Source: Harmonia axyridis (lineage: Eukaryota; Arthropoda; Insecta; Coleoptera; Coccinellidae). Taken from it: a stretch of DNA of 64,000 bases. Shown piece by piece: positions 12,346-23,404 of the stretch. The first letter of the stretch is position 1. Each line of letters starts with the position of its first letter. The notes beneath the pieces are model-generated. The model saw nothing but the letters and a program-made list of their open reading frames with translations. It ran no database searches and was not told the DNA's origin. The translations under genes and the position numbers were made by a program. The stretch covers positions 8,432,001 through 8,496,000 of the forward strand of contig NC_059502.1 of NCBI RefSeq assembly GCF_914767665.1, in the 5' to 3' direction.

Positions 12346-13331
12346 TAAAGGAATCAATAATAGATTCAATGAGTTTTTGAGGAAAAGACACCATTACATC
12401 ACTGCATTCAACTCTTTATTTTCCTCTTCCCAAAAACGCTCGAAAAATCCCACATATCCAACAGGCTGGCCAACATCCCAACCGCGCCGGCCACATCGAA
12501 AAGAAGAAGAAGAACCCGACCGATACGGCCTCGCGTTCGACAACCCATCCGTTCGGCAATCCAATAAAATGGGACAAAAAACGAGCAAACCCGACCATCC
12601 GGGCCATCTTCGCATTATACAGGACCGATAAATTTCTGCGCGGCATATAATTCACAGAAAACCCGTGGCAGAAACGGGCGCGGAGGAACGAAAGAAGAAA
12701 AAAAAAACAGAACGGAGAATCCGAATTATATAAACCCGAAACCATTGTCGATACTCGGACATAAATAATGCCTCGTTGAAAGAACAAAAGACGGCGTGTC
12801 CGGCCGTTGGACAAAAACCAGTCGCCGATCCGATTGAGCCAATCAAATTCAAACAGGTTTTATCAAAGTTTTACATCCACCATGTTGGTTGACAAGGATG
12901 TTGAGGAATGCGGTCCCCGAGGGACAATTTGAATTTCCTTATTGGCCGAGGATCTGGGAACAATCGACGGAGCGAAGAAAAAAAACGCGGTCGAATTGTT
13001 ATAGTCGGCAGTTTCGGTATTTGTCATCGACGACCAGCGCGCCGAGCTGATATGTCATCGGTAGTCTAGGAAGCGCTTTTTTGGGGGGTGAGTCTGTTCG
13101 GTTTCCTAGAAGGGTTAGCGATTGTTTGTGGAAAACCTTCGGAATATCATACTGAATGACGTCAATTGGATTGCTACATCCATCTGTCATTGTCGAGTGT
13201 TCGGGACTTTCGGAAATGCATGCGTAAGCTAGTTGATGTAGTTCTTCTACTTGCTGCCAACTCAAACGTCTCCATAACATCTGGAATAACCCAAGGATCT
13301 TCTATCTTGAGTTCGTTAAAGTGGACGACTA
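12346..13331. other. GC-rich island, non-coding
   Basis: A GC-rich, CpG-containing stretch (about 12430-12960) carries overlapping open frames on both strands, for example 12338-12631 plus and 12416-12814 minus. None has a recognisable domain, and the overlap suggests base composition rather than coding. No repeat homology was found. Candidate regulatory DNA, by inference. Confidence 0.35.
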
Positions 13332-14517
13332 ACAGGCCAATTGAAAAGTCCCCGGTCGACCATAGTGAAACACATTTTATGGCAAAATTCGATTTTATTA
13401 TTCAACATAGTTGCCTTCGAGGGCGATACAGCGATTATAGCGATCTTCCAACTTATCGATACCATTTTTGTACTACGATTTGTCTTTCGCTTCAAAATAG
13501 GCCTCAGTTTCGGCTATTACTTCTTCATTGGTTCTTATTTTTTTTCCAGCGAGCATTCTTTTGAGGTCCGAAAACAGGAAATAGTTGTTGGGTGCCAGAT
13601 CTGGCGAATACGGTGGATGCAGAAGCAATTCGAAGCACAATTCATGCAATTTTGCCATTGTTTTCATTGATTTGTGACACGGCGCATTGTCTTGATGATA
13701 CAGCACCTTCTTTTTCTTCAAATGGGGTCGTTTTTTAACTATTTCATCCTTTAAACGATCCAATAACATTATATAATAATCGCTGTTGATAGTCTGGCCC
13801 TTTTGGAGGTAATCAATGAATATTATACCTTGCGCATCTCAAAACACTGATGCCATAATCTTGCCAGCTGACTGTTATGTTTTTCTTCGCTCTGGATTCC
13901 GTTCATCGTGTGCAGTCTACTCAGCTGACTGTCGATTGGACTCCGGAGTGAGATGATGGATCTATGTTTCATCCATTGTCACATTTCGACGCATAAATTC
14001 AGGTTTATTGCTCTTAAACAGCTCCAAACACATCTCAGAATCATCAACACGTTGTTACTTTTGATCGATTGTGAGCTCGCACGGCACCCATTTTGCACAC
14101 AGCTTTCTCATATACAAATATTCTTGAATGATATGTTGGAAACATTCAGATGATATCTTCACAATATCTGCTATCTCGATCAACTATTTTGATTTTTTCG
14201 TCGGTGACAGCCTATTTTGGGCATCCACTGCGTTCGCCATTTTCGGTGCTCATTTCACCACTTTTAAGCATACCAATCAATGATCACATTCAAAGTCAGC
14301 GTACTACCTTTTGAACCTTGATGGAGTAGAGTCTGAATATCGCTTATAGAGCCATTGTTTTCCCTTGTTTCACCAAGAAACAGTATTTATTGTTTTAGTT
14401 TCAAACAACAGATGAATAGTCATATACATACTATCAATATCTTGATTCAAATATAACTCTATGTTTCACTGGAAGTGCCATCTGTGCGCCTTGTCCAGGA
14501 CTGTTCGACTGACTTGG
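13332..14517 (-). mobile_element. irritans-type mariner, near complete but decayed
   Basis: The 3' terminal repeat begins right after a TA (13330-13331) and reads acaggccaattgaaaagtcc. The 5' end, near 14480-14517, is much more diverged. The clearest frame, 13473-13769, includes HQDNAPCHKS with the second catalytic Asp, then HPPYSPDLAP and SDLKRMLAGKK. The third catalytic position reads NNYF where SDFF is usual, an Asp-to-Asn change that should abolish DDD catalysis. The 5' half (13.8-14.4 kb) is frameshifted. About 1.19 kb in all, close to the usual 1.27 kb. Confidence 0.88.
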
Positions 14518-15630
14518 TATAGCATCTTCAGTCGGTGGTGCCAAATGGTTAAATGAAAAGATCCATATCTTATTGTAGATTTCAGCTCAAAATGAAATGT
14601 ATTCTCGAAAAAGCTGCTTTATTATCTTCTGAAGTAGAAATCCTCAACGCTGATCCTCGGATCTTCCTTACAGAAACATCCCATGCAGTCCTTAGAAACA
14701 ATCGACCCACTCTTCCACTTTTTCCTAACCTAGCGTGTAGTGCGCCGCGAAGAGCTGGCCGCTGACACGAAAACGGAGGCCATTTTCGCGTGAAGAGCGG
14801 TTGTAGACACAAGCGCCGCCGTTATTTAGCGGCCGATTATAAAAACTGGCAGACCCATTAACTTGAGTAATTGTTATATGTTGGTCTTTGGTTAAGTGGC
14901 GATGAACGATACGACTTCAGGGTAAACTGCCGCATTCTTATGGCCTGCCGAGACGGACGGCAGTGCGTTTTTGCCCGGAAACTTATAGAAATTCAGATTG
15001 GCTAGACGTTGGAGCCGATGTGAACGGGAGAAAAAGCCTTTCCGCGAACTGTCGGACATTCGTCGACGCTCGAAGATGGTTCGATGTCGTGGGTACTCTT
15101 GGATTTATTAGGTAACTTCGCATAAGGCGAATCAGTACAAGAAAAGTAAAGATAAATGTGTAATATAAGAAAAGTTAATGTTACAATTGCCCATGAGACT
15201 GTAAGACTGATTTCTAGGGTGATTCGTCCTGGTGAGAATATTACTTGCAATGCAACACTTACCGAGAAATCCCGACACATTTCTCGCCGAGAAATTTAAT
15301 TCTAAATCTCAAATTAAACTAGTAATGGCTGAAATCTAAAACAAGGTACGTATCTTTCCTGAAGTCTCGATGATTATTCAAAATCTTTCAGAAAATTCTC
15401 TCTGTTTCTTTCTCTAGATACGCGCAGCTGTTGGCGCTTCATCGGCGACCAATCACACACGACGAATTGACAAACCACCGCGTCTTTGAATGTTCAAGTA
15501 GCGTAACTTGAATCGAAGTGTGCAAAATCGTTGCAAAACTTATAGACAGCCTACAACTCCTCACGGGAGTTAAGGTTATGTAACTATAACCAGCTTTCAT
15601 CTTACCAATTTGAATCTACAATTCTACAAA
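14518..15630. other. non-coding stretch with GC-rich patches
   Basis: GC-richer patches at about 14630-14970 and 15000-15110 contain short open frames on both strands without recognisable domains. The remainder is AT-rich. No transposon family in this window matches. Confidence 0.4.
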
Positions 15631-16595
15631 TGTTTTTCCTATAAGAGGTTTCATTTGAAAAAGACGGCTGTAGAAGCAGCTGTCATTTTATGAAATCTCA
15701 CGCCGTTACTAAAAAAAGGTCGATCCACGGCTCAACAACGCATTGAAATTGTTAGAGTTCACTACAAAAAGGTGAAAATTTTGCAGTCAAAGTTCACAAA
15801 ACTGAAATACTTTTAGGCCGTAGAGAAGCACCTTTCTCGGCTGACAATGAAAGAACTGGTGAAAAAATTTGTGCTGTTGGGACAAGATAGTGATACGAAG
15901 AATCAAAACCATGTGCTTCGCTTAAGGACAACTGAGAATAGCAATAATACTGAGAAAAACTGAGTCAATACACAAACGACACCACACCCTATTTTGCAGG
16001 AAAACTTAGGTTTTAAGGCTTTTGAAGTTCAGTTTACACATAAACTTAAGCCGGTTGATCACTATCAGAGTTGTATCTCCGCTGATTGGGTCTTTGAAAT
16101 GCCTCAAAATTATACGAATCTTCATCGAAAATTCATCTTCAGTGATGAGGCCCATTTTCACCTCGGAGGCTACGTTAATGAGCAGAATTATCACATTTGG
16201 ATTTTGGAAAATCCAAGAATCATTGTTGAAAAGCCTCTCCATCCTCAACGTGTCACTGTTTGGTGCGGTTTTTGGCGAGGTTTTTGGTTTGGTGGTGTGA
16301 TTGGAGCTTACTTATTCGAAAAGGAGGCTGGTGCAACAGTTACGGTGAATGGTTTGCGCTACCAAGCTATGATTAGTGATTTTTATGGGCGAATTGGAAA
16401 ATATTGATGTGGACAACGTTTATTTTCAACAAGATAGCACAATGGCCACATAAGCAACGAAACAATTGCAATTTTTTCTAGTCGTGTTATTTTTCGAAGA
16501 GGTAATCACAATTGGCCACCAAGATCATTTGATTCAGCACCTTTAGATTCATTTCTTCAGGGTCACGCAAAATATAAGCTCTTTGTCTAAACGAT
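15631..16595 (+). mobile_element. DD41D-like mariner family B, degenerate transposase
   Basis: A left terminal motif, ataagaggtttcatttgaaa, opens the element at about 15641. The transposase is broken in its N-terminal half. A 137-codon frame (15994-16407) then holds FSDEAHFHLGGYVNEQNYHI, with the first catalytic Asp, then HPQRVTVWCGFW. The second Asp appears frameshifted as YFQQDS near 16421-16438. After that the gene decays, fading near 16595. The same family recurs at 29.9, 39.7 and 59.5 kb. This is the best preserved catalytic core of the family here, but it is still a pseudogene. Confidence 0.85.
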
Positions 16596-17438
16596 AGAGC
16601 GATCTGTTCGGGGAACGAGTGCTCAAAAACCTGAAATTCGTGTTTCGTAGCAGAAACGAACCAAAGCCGGTGTAATCCCCGAATAGATTATTGAAGGATA
16701 CGAGAACCAACTCGAGAGCAATCGCAAACTTATCGATTATCGCAAAAACGGTTGATTTATTGTAATTGACTTTCCCGCGACTTGATAAACGACTGTTGTA
16801 CCTAGATGTTAATATCCTGTAATAGGAAATTATCTCTAATTTTATCTATTCCCCATGATTTATATTATTATTGCTTCGGTATCATGTAATCGAGCATCCG
16901 CCATTAGATGGTATATAATTTAGAGCAAATAGTGCTTATCGATAGGCTAATCCTTCGAAATTCGAGTGTTTACGTTGTGTGAATTGAAGTGTGTTGAACG
17001 CACACGATCTTTTTATGATGCTGATTATTTGGCGATGCTAATGGATGTTTCTGTGATAGATTGTTGATATGTTGACAAGAGCTTATTGCAGAACTTTACA
17101 GGTGCCGATGGTCGATATTTGATCGCAATATGTGAGAGTTGTTAACGCTGGTTTGTTTACGAAACAATTAAGTGGACTGTATGTTTTGGGTACTAAAAAA
17201 TACCTTAAATAGTTGAAACATACGTTACACTACATTTATATTACAATAGCAAATATATAAATATACAATGAAGTAGTTGAACCGAATACAAACAGAAATA
17301 CCTTGAATATACACAGGGTAATGCTAGATCAATAATAGCAAAATGAAGAACATTAATTGTAAGTATAGTGCATTAAGTGCAAGTGGCTCGATTTTCTTCA
17401 TGCAACCTGGTTTTGAAGAGTCTTGATCCTTTTTGGTA
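16596..17438. other. non-coding stretch, nothing recognised
   Basis: AT-rich sequence without repeat matches in this window and without convincing open frames. Confidence 0.45.
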
Positions 17439-18379
17439 TAGGGTGTTTTTTTTTTCAAGGTATATAACTTTAAGTTGGCATTACTGTTCAAAATGGCGAC
17501 CGATTGAACAGCTGTTAAGTGATTTATTCTCAGTTTGGTTTGGCAATTCATCATGAATAGACTCACGCCTGAACAACGCTTGCAAATAGTGCAATTTTAT
17601 TTCGAAAATAATGGTTCTGTGCGGAATACGTATCGCGCACTAGGTCCATTTCATTTTGTTTAGCGATGAAGCGCACTTCTGCTTGAATGGCTACGTCAAC
17701 AAACAAAACTGCCGCATTTGGAGTGAAGATAATCCTCAAGTGTATGTCGAAACACCGTTACATCCAGAAAAACTGACTGTTTGGTGCGCTTTATGGGCTG
17801 GTGGAATCATTGGTCAGTACTTCTTCAAAAATGATGATGGCCAGAACGTTACAGTCAATGGTGATCGGTATAGAGCCATGATTACTAACTTTTTCATTCC
17901 TGAATTGAACAACCATGATGTCCAGGAGCTGTGGTTCCAACAAGACGGCGCAACATGTCACACAGCTCGTGCCACAATCGATTTATTGAAAGACAAGTTT
18001 AGTGACCGCCTAATTTCACGTTTTGGACCTGTGAATTGGCCTCCAAGATCTTGTGATTTAACACCGCTAGACTACTTTCTGTGGGGCTAAGTAAAGTCAT
18101 TAGTCTATGCGGATAAGCCACAAACCCTTGACCATTTGGAAGACAACATTCGCCGTGTTAATGCCGATATACGGCCACAAATGTTGGAAAAAGTCATCGA
18201 AAATTGGACGTCCAGATTGGACTACATCCGAGCCAGCCGTGGCGGTCATATTCCAGAAATCTTATTTAAAATGTAATGCCACAAGATTATCTTACGGATG
18301 AATAAAATTCATCTCAATCGAATAATCCATCGCTGTTTTAATGCAATTTAAAGTTCTATAGATCTAAAATAACACCCTT
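17439..18379 (+). mobile_element. rosa-like DD41D mariner with internal deletion (copy 1)
   Basis: The ends are short inverted repeats (agggtgtttttttt on the left, its complement ending aacaccctt on the right), flanked by TA at 17437-17438 and 18380-18381. The transposase starts MNRLTPEQRLQIVQFYFENN at about 17553, then jumps from YRALGPF to LFSDEAHF: about 350 bp encoding the DNA-binding region is missing. The remainder (17656-18090) is open. It has WFQQDGATCHTA and CDLTPLDYFLWG with 41 residues between the second and third Asp, so DD41D. A stop replaces the Tyr after LWG (18088-18090); the C-terminus continues in frame to about 18200. A non-autonomous relic of 941 bp. Confidence 0.9.
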
Positions 18380-18996
18380 TATTGCTTATCCATAAGGTAA
18401 TAATTTTAGACTGGTTTTTAATAAAATTGCAGTTAAGAAAAACACCCTTTACCTACATAAATACTTTTCTCAGGTTTTTTTTTCACAAAATAATTTCGGA
18501 GTTATTGAGTTTTCATGTCACATCGACGAGGAAACAGTGTAAAATATTCATCGTTCCTCCATACCGAGTCGAACCGGGCTTCCGCAAGGGCCACCCCGGA
18601 GTCGCCAGCCTAAATAATCGATAAAATTAACAATTCATCCAGTAATCGTCGATAAGGCGGTAAAAGTGGCCATTTCGAACGGCTCGATATCAAGATCGTG
18701 TGGGGTGACTTAACACACTATTCTATTAAGTTATTAGGCCCTAACCCCACGGTCCTAGACCCTGTAATTTCGCTCTCGACCTTACCGCTCGCGGGCGATG
18801 TAACAGATAAGGCGCTTCTATGACGTAAACTGACCGGCAATTTAGGAAACATAAACCATCGGGAGGCAGGCATGTGGAAGATGGACGTGCCATTGTTCTA
18901 TCCGAATATTTAATCAGATCGTATGTTTGGGAGACTGCTGCATTTAATTGCATCAGCTTGCTTCCTTCCGGCTCTTCTGCGGTGCTTCCTACAAGG
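18380..18996. other. non-coding stretch with GC-rich patch
   Basis: A GC-richer patch at about 18550-18870 has no domain-bearing frame and no repeat homology. Nothing else recognised. Confidence 0.4.
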
Positions 18997-19680
18997 TTGT
19001 TCAATGAGTTTTGTGGTTCGATAAGAAAAACACAATTTTTTGGCTTGAATCTTGAAATACACTTTATTGTTCAGTATTGTCTCCCTTAACATCAATATAC
19101 TGATCCCAACAAGATTCCAAGTTATGCCTTCCATCCCTGAGGTGAGAATCTGGAAGGCTTGCAAAATATAGTTCTTTACAGCTATTAGAACCTCATCTTT
19201 TGATGAAAAATGCTTTCCACGCATGTATTCTATATTTTCAGGTTTGGAAACGGATGGAAGTCCACAGGGGACAAATCTGGCGAATACAGTGGATGTTCTA
19301 ACAATTCGAACTTTAATTCATGGATTTTAGCCATTGTCAAAATGCTCTTGTGACACGGTACATTGTCCTGATGACAATTTTTTTTTCCTCTGCAAACCGG
19401 ATCTTTTTTCACGCATTTTTCCTTCAGCTGCTCCAATCAAGTGATCCACAAACAAAATTCCTTCCAAAAATCTGTTACCTTTTTGGCCGATTTCTGCACT
19501 CGTTTCAGAGCGATAGAACCAGACTCGCACCACTTGTTGGTCTCTTGTTTCAATTCAGGATCTTGGTGATAGACCCAAGTCTATTATAGTGATGAATCTG
19601 TGCACAAAATCCACTTTATCCATTCGAATGTGTTTTCGTTCCATTGTTCGAATGCGGCATAGGTATAGTATATCCAAAGT
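18997..19680 (-). mobile_element. DD34D mariner, internally deleted
   Basis: Minus-strand mariner of a different subfamily from the irritans copies. Reading 5' to 3' on that strand it gives VYHQDPELKQETNKWCE, then a gap, then CHQDNVPCHKSILTMAKIHE with the second Asp. HPLYSPDLSPVDFHPFPNL with the third Asp follows, then MRGKHFSSKDEV. Frames change at least twice and stops occur. About 0.68 kb of an expected 1.3 kb remains. The 3' end lies near 18997-19010. It is not functional. Confidence 0.8.
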
Positions 19681-20038
19681 CACTTGGAGGAAGCTAGAAT
19701 ATTTCGATCAGGGTTGTTCAAGTTTCCAGAAATTCCTTTGGGGGCAGTGAATTTATTCTTTCAAATGAATCCCGCTATTTAGCGGATCGCGGTATCCACT
19801 TCAAAGGGACATCTGACCAAGTTCTAGTAACTTTGGATATACTTTACTTGAAGATTCTTTCTCTAAGTTTTATAGTTCTTAAGATGGTCTCAGTGAGCAT
19901 CGGGACATGCTCACTATATTATTTTCAAGAATTGTCAATAATTTGCAAATTTTTATCGAAAATAACATAGACAGAACTAATAAAAAACAACAAATCCGGA
20001 GTCCACAGTATAACTGTCAGACCACATATAGAATTACC
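19681..20038. other. short non-coding stretch; target site of copy b
   Basis: Unrecognised AT-rich sequence. Its last eight bases, GAATTACC (20031-20038), are the left copy of the target-site duplication of the adjacent 580-bp element. Confidence 0.55.
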
Positions 20039-20617
20039 CTTAGAGTGACAAATATAGATAGAGGAGGCATATGTCATTTTCAGTAAGCAAATTTTCTCTC
20101 CAACTTGAACTTCCGAATTTGATATGAAGCGCAAGGAAATGAAAACATATCAGTGATACGATATTTCACTCAATTCGCGAGTTTCTCCACAAAGAACGCT
20201 CTTCTTATGCCCCATAGTGAATCAACGTTTCATATTAACTCAAAATATATTGAAATAAATACCTAAATATATCAGAAATTCAGAAAACAAACTTCAAGCG
20301 CGCCAAAGGAAGTGAAACAACCGATGACACTTGGAGAGCAAAATTTACCAAACCTTGGATTTCAGCAGGTAGATGGAGAAAATAATAAATATTCTGCCTA
20401 TTATAAATTGGACAATTAGGAAAAATGACGGATTCCAAATTTTCAAATTTGCATATTGATTGGGAATCATTCAAATAAATATATTTCATTCAATATAATA
20501 TACATTCATAACGATATAGTAAAATTGTGGATTTGAAAATATATCACAATCCGACAACGTAATCTCACGATGTTGGGGATGTGTAAAAATTGCTCTATCT
20601 ATGTTTATTACTCTATG
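20039..20617 (+). mobile_element. 580-bp inverted-repeat element, copy b, intact with 8-bp TSD
   Basis: This is the reference copy. The terminal inverted repeats read CTTAGAGTGACAAATATAGA on the left and, as the complement of the right end, CATAGAGTAATAAACATAGA. The element is flanked by a perfect 8-bp duplication, GAATTACC (20031-20038 and 20618-20625). The left arm, read on the minus strand, carries the conserved short CxxC frame. The right arm, read on the plus strand, carries a second short coding-like piece (KRAK..ETTDDT..AK..KPWISAGR). It cannot encode a transposase, so it is non-autonomous. An 8-bp duplication fits the hAT or P superfamilies; the CxxC frame and end sequence favour P (inference). 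Confidence 0.85.
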
Positions 20618-20625
20618 GAATTACC

Positions 20626-22465
20626 AAAATATGATACATTGAAAGATATTCAGCAGTTTGTTGCGATGACAGTAACATTCTACCTATTTTGTCTATAAAA
20701 AAATTCAGGTAATAGAGTAGAGTTACATAGAAACTCTTCGGTGCATTCCTTCCATTCATGCCTAAGATATTCCTTCCTGTGTGAGTTATCATCCTGCTAA
20801 TTGGTGCACAGGAAATCAAAGTGAAAACTCCTGAAATAACTTGACATCATGGTTCGCGGTATATCATACCAAGAATAGAAACCTCTATGTATATTTATTT
20901 GTGAACTCCGTGGAAAGACTTCGGATTACTACAGTTAATACAGATTTAAATTCAATGATTATGAATTTCATTCATAAAATTATCCAATCCGTTGCAGAAT
21001 CTAACTGTATTAATTTTTCAAATATGGGGTTTTGAATTGCAGAATATTTCATTTATGGTTCAAGAATTGGTAGCAGTTTTAAATGGGTCACAATAAATTT
21101 ATTCGTAGACCTAGCAAGTTTCAGAATGAGCATAATATATAATATAAATATAATAAATAAATAATTATACCCCTTAAGTGAACAATCACGTACCCGAATG
21201 AAAAATAAAATAGTTTTTTTAAAAGGAAACTACTTGTCAAAGTGGTAAAATAGAAACACATACATTCCAATCGAGCAAAATGAATAGAAAAAATAGAGAT
21301 AACCAAAAATTTGCAGAGTTTTTTGTACCTTATTTAGAAGGAACGTCATACGAGAGGTGAGGCAAATCAATGTATGAGGCTTCTTCCTGGAAAGGATTAT
21401 TAGAAAATGAGGGCAAGGTGCTCTGTAGAAGACCTCTTCCTAAGCGAGATGAGACGAAAGACAGAAGGATTTATAAGAAAATCAATTTCCATAAGAAATT
21501 TGCATCTCTAAAGCGCTACGATTCGAATTCGCACATTTCAACCGTTCCCTCCAATCGGGGCGGCCCAAACACCGAACCCTGGGGAACGTTACCTGTCACA
21601 CCAAAACGCGAATCTCACCGTAGCACGCCCTCTAGATTGGAATATCGGGACCCCCCTCGTCCGGAAGTCGATCCGGATCCTATGCAACGGGCGCCTTCGA
21701 CCTCCCTAATCCATTGATCCTCCGGCCCCCCCTGGTGTGTGAAATTTTTCGCCCCGTTTGGTCTCCCTAGGAGAGATCGGCCTCATCACAAAGAAAAACA
21801 CACACTATTATACAAGTTGTACACACTCGGGCCGAAGTTTGATTTGTGGAGGGAATAATGCCGATCACCCGCGGCGAAGAGCACGATGGTCATAATATGT
21901 AACATATGCCGGACAGTGGCGGGGTCGACGGGTGGGATAACGTAAAAGTTTTTTTTTTGGTTTAGGGGGCTGATTTTCGCGATATGCCTATTTTTTTTAA
22001 TCTTTAGCCGAAAATGATTACACTGCTGATGAGTTCATGGTCAAAATCAATTCTGTCCGTCCGTCTGACGGTAAGGACGATAACTTTTGAAAAAATAAAG
22101 CTAAGGACTTGAAATTTTCAAGGTGTGTTTGAAGTGTGAATGTTGTTCTAAATTTTGTTGATGGGCCAAATCTGCTCAGCGGTTCTGCTGTTATAACGGT
22201 ATTTTTCGAAAAGGAATGATTCAGTATGGTCTTAGTGGCAACAGTGTATATTTTTTTTATATTTCCTAGATCATTTGTGTTCAGTAGGTTATGCCATCTG
22301 ATCATGGAAAGACACAGGTTTCAATAACGTTTAGAAATCGTTTTAACAAAATCGATGCTCATTTGTAGATACTGAGAGGAATTCAAGCTATCTGAAATAT
22401 TGATTCGAAAGTTAGCCATTCGATCAAATAGAGATTTGCTATTTGGTTGTAAAATAACTGCACGA
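20626..22465. other. non-coding stretch with GC-rich island
   Basis: Mostly AT-rich with nothing recognised. A GC-rich island at about 21500-21920 includes a 115-codon frame (21370-21717) with no domain that I can name. It contains the short run RGGPNTEPWGT, which faintly recalls LINE-associated sequence, but not enough to call. Confidence 0.4.
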
Positions 22466-23404
22466 ATGTTAAAGTCACTATCAAATTTGACATGAAGCGC
22501 GAAGAAATGAAAACATATCAGTGATACGATATTTCACTCAATTCGCGAGTTTCTCCAAAAAGAACGCACTTCTTATGTCTCATAAAGAATCAACGCTTCA
22601 TATTAACTCAAAATATATTGAAATGAATTCCTAAATATATCAGACATTCAGAAATAGTTATTTATAATACAAGTGCAGAAGGCATTGATATTCTTCCACG
22701 AGTTCAAAATTCAAAAACGAGCCACGAAGTGGCGAGTTTTGGAATGAACGAGTGGTAGAATGAGCCTTCTGAACGAGTATTATACATTATTTTCTCTAAT
22801 TCATTGCATTTTCATTGAAATTAATGAAATATTTCCATAAATATAATTTAGTGATTTTTGCATTGAAAAATGTTGGTTGGCAGAACTGATTTCTTTAAGT
22901 CAAATTGATGAATTGACAGATAAAGCCGTGGCGGAAAGTTCGGAGTTCCAACATAGAATAATAAAATATAACCATGAAAACTGTGCGTTTCTGATATATT
23001 CTCGCACGATTTTGTTCTACAAGATGTGGAAGAATGAACGGAATAACCACAGAATTAGAGAAACAAACTTCAAGCGTGCCAAACGACGTGAAACAACCGA
23101 TGACACTAGGAGAGCAAAAATTGCAAAACCTTGGATTTCAGCAGGTAGATAAGGAAAATAATAAATATTCTGCTTATTATAAATTCGACAATTAGAAAAA
23201 TTATCGGATTCCAAATATTCAAATTTGCATATTCAATCGGGAATCACTCAAATAAATATATTTTATTCAATGTAATATGCATTCATAATGATATAGTAAA
23301 ATTGTGAATTTGAAAATATATCACAATCCGTCAACGTAATCTAACCATGTTGGGGACATGTTAAAATTGCGTATACTCCCTCTATCTATGTTTATTACTC
23401 TATG
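22466..23404 (+). mobile_element. 580-bp inverted-repeat element, copy c, with 404 bp of extra sequence
   Basis: The right terminus (…tttattactctatg, ending near 23404) is intact. The left terminus is missing, and homology starts at about 22472. Unlike all the other copies it has an extra segment at 22655-23058 between cattcagaaa and agaaacaaac. A 91-codon frame (22877-23152) starts in the extra segment and continues without a stop into the right arm's coding-like piece. That piece reads ETTDDTRRAKIAKPWISAGR. The extra DNA is either a nested insertion or interior that other copies have lost. Confidence 0.75.
22655..23058 (+). mobile_element. 404-bp segment unique to copy c, with hairpin
   Basis: The segment is flanked by AGAAA on both sides (22650-22654 and 23059-23063), where other copies have one site. 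That fits an insertion with a 5-bp duplication. It begins with a long imperfect hairpin (22675-22771): cagaaggc pairs with gccttctg and an inner gccac pairs with gtggc. The rest contains the open frame beginning MAELISLSQIDELTDKAVAE. No family is recognised. The alternative is that this is ancestral interior of the 580-bp element. Confidence 0.5.

Noticed and set aside
20900..20960. Possible end of a LIM1 exon (ggattactacag)
   Set aside because: It resembles the DYYR-splice boundary of LIM1, but the upstream frame has no Cys/His ligands and no GT donor follows in place.
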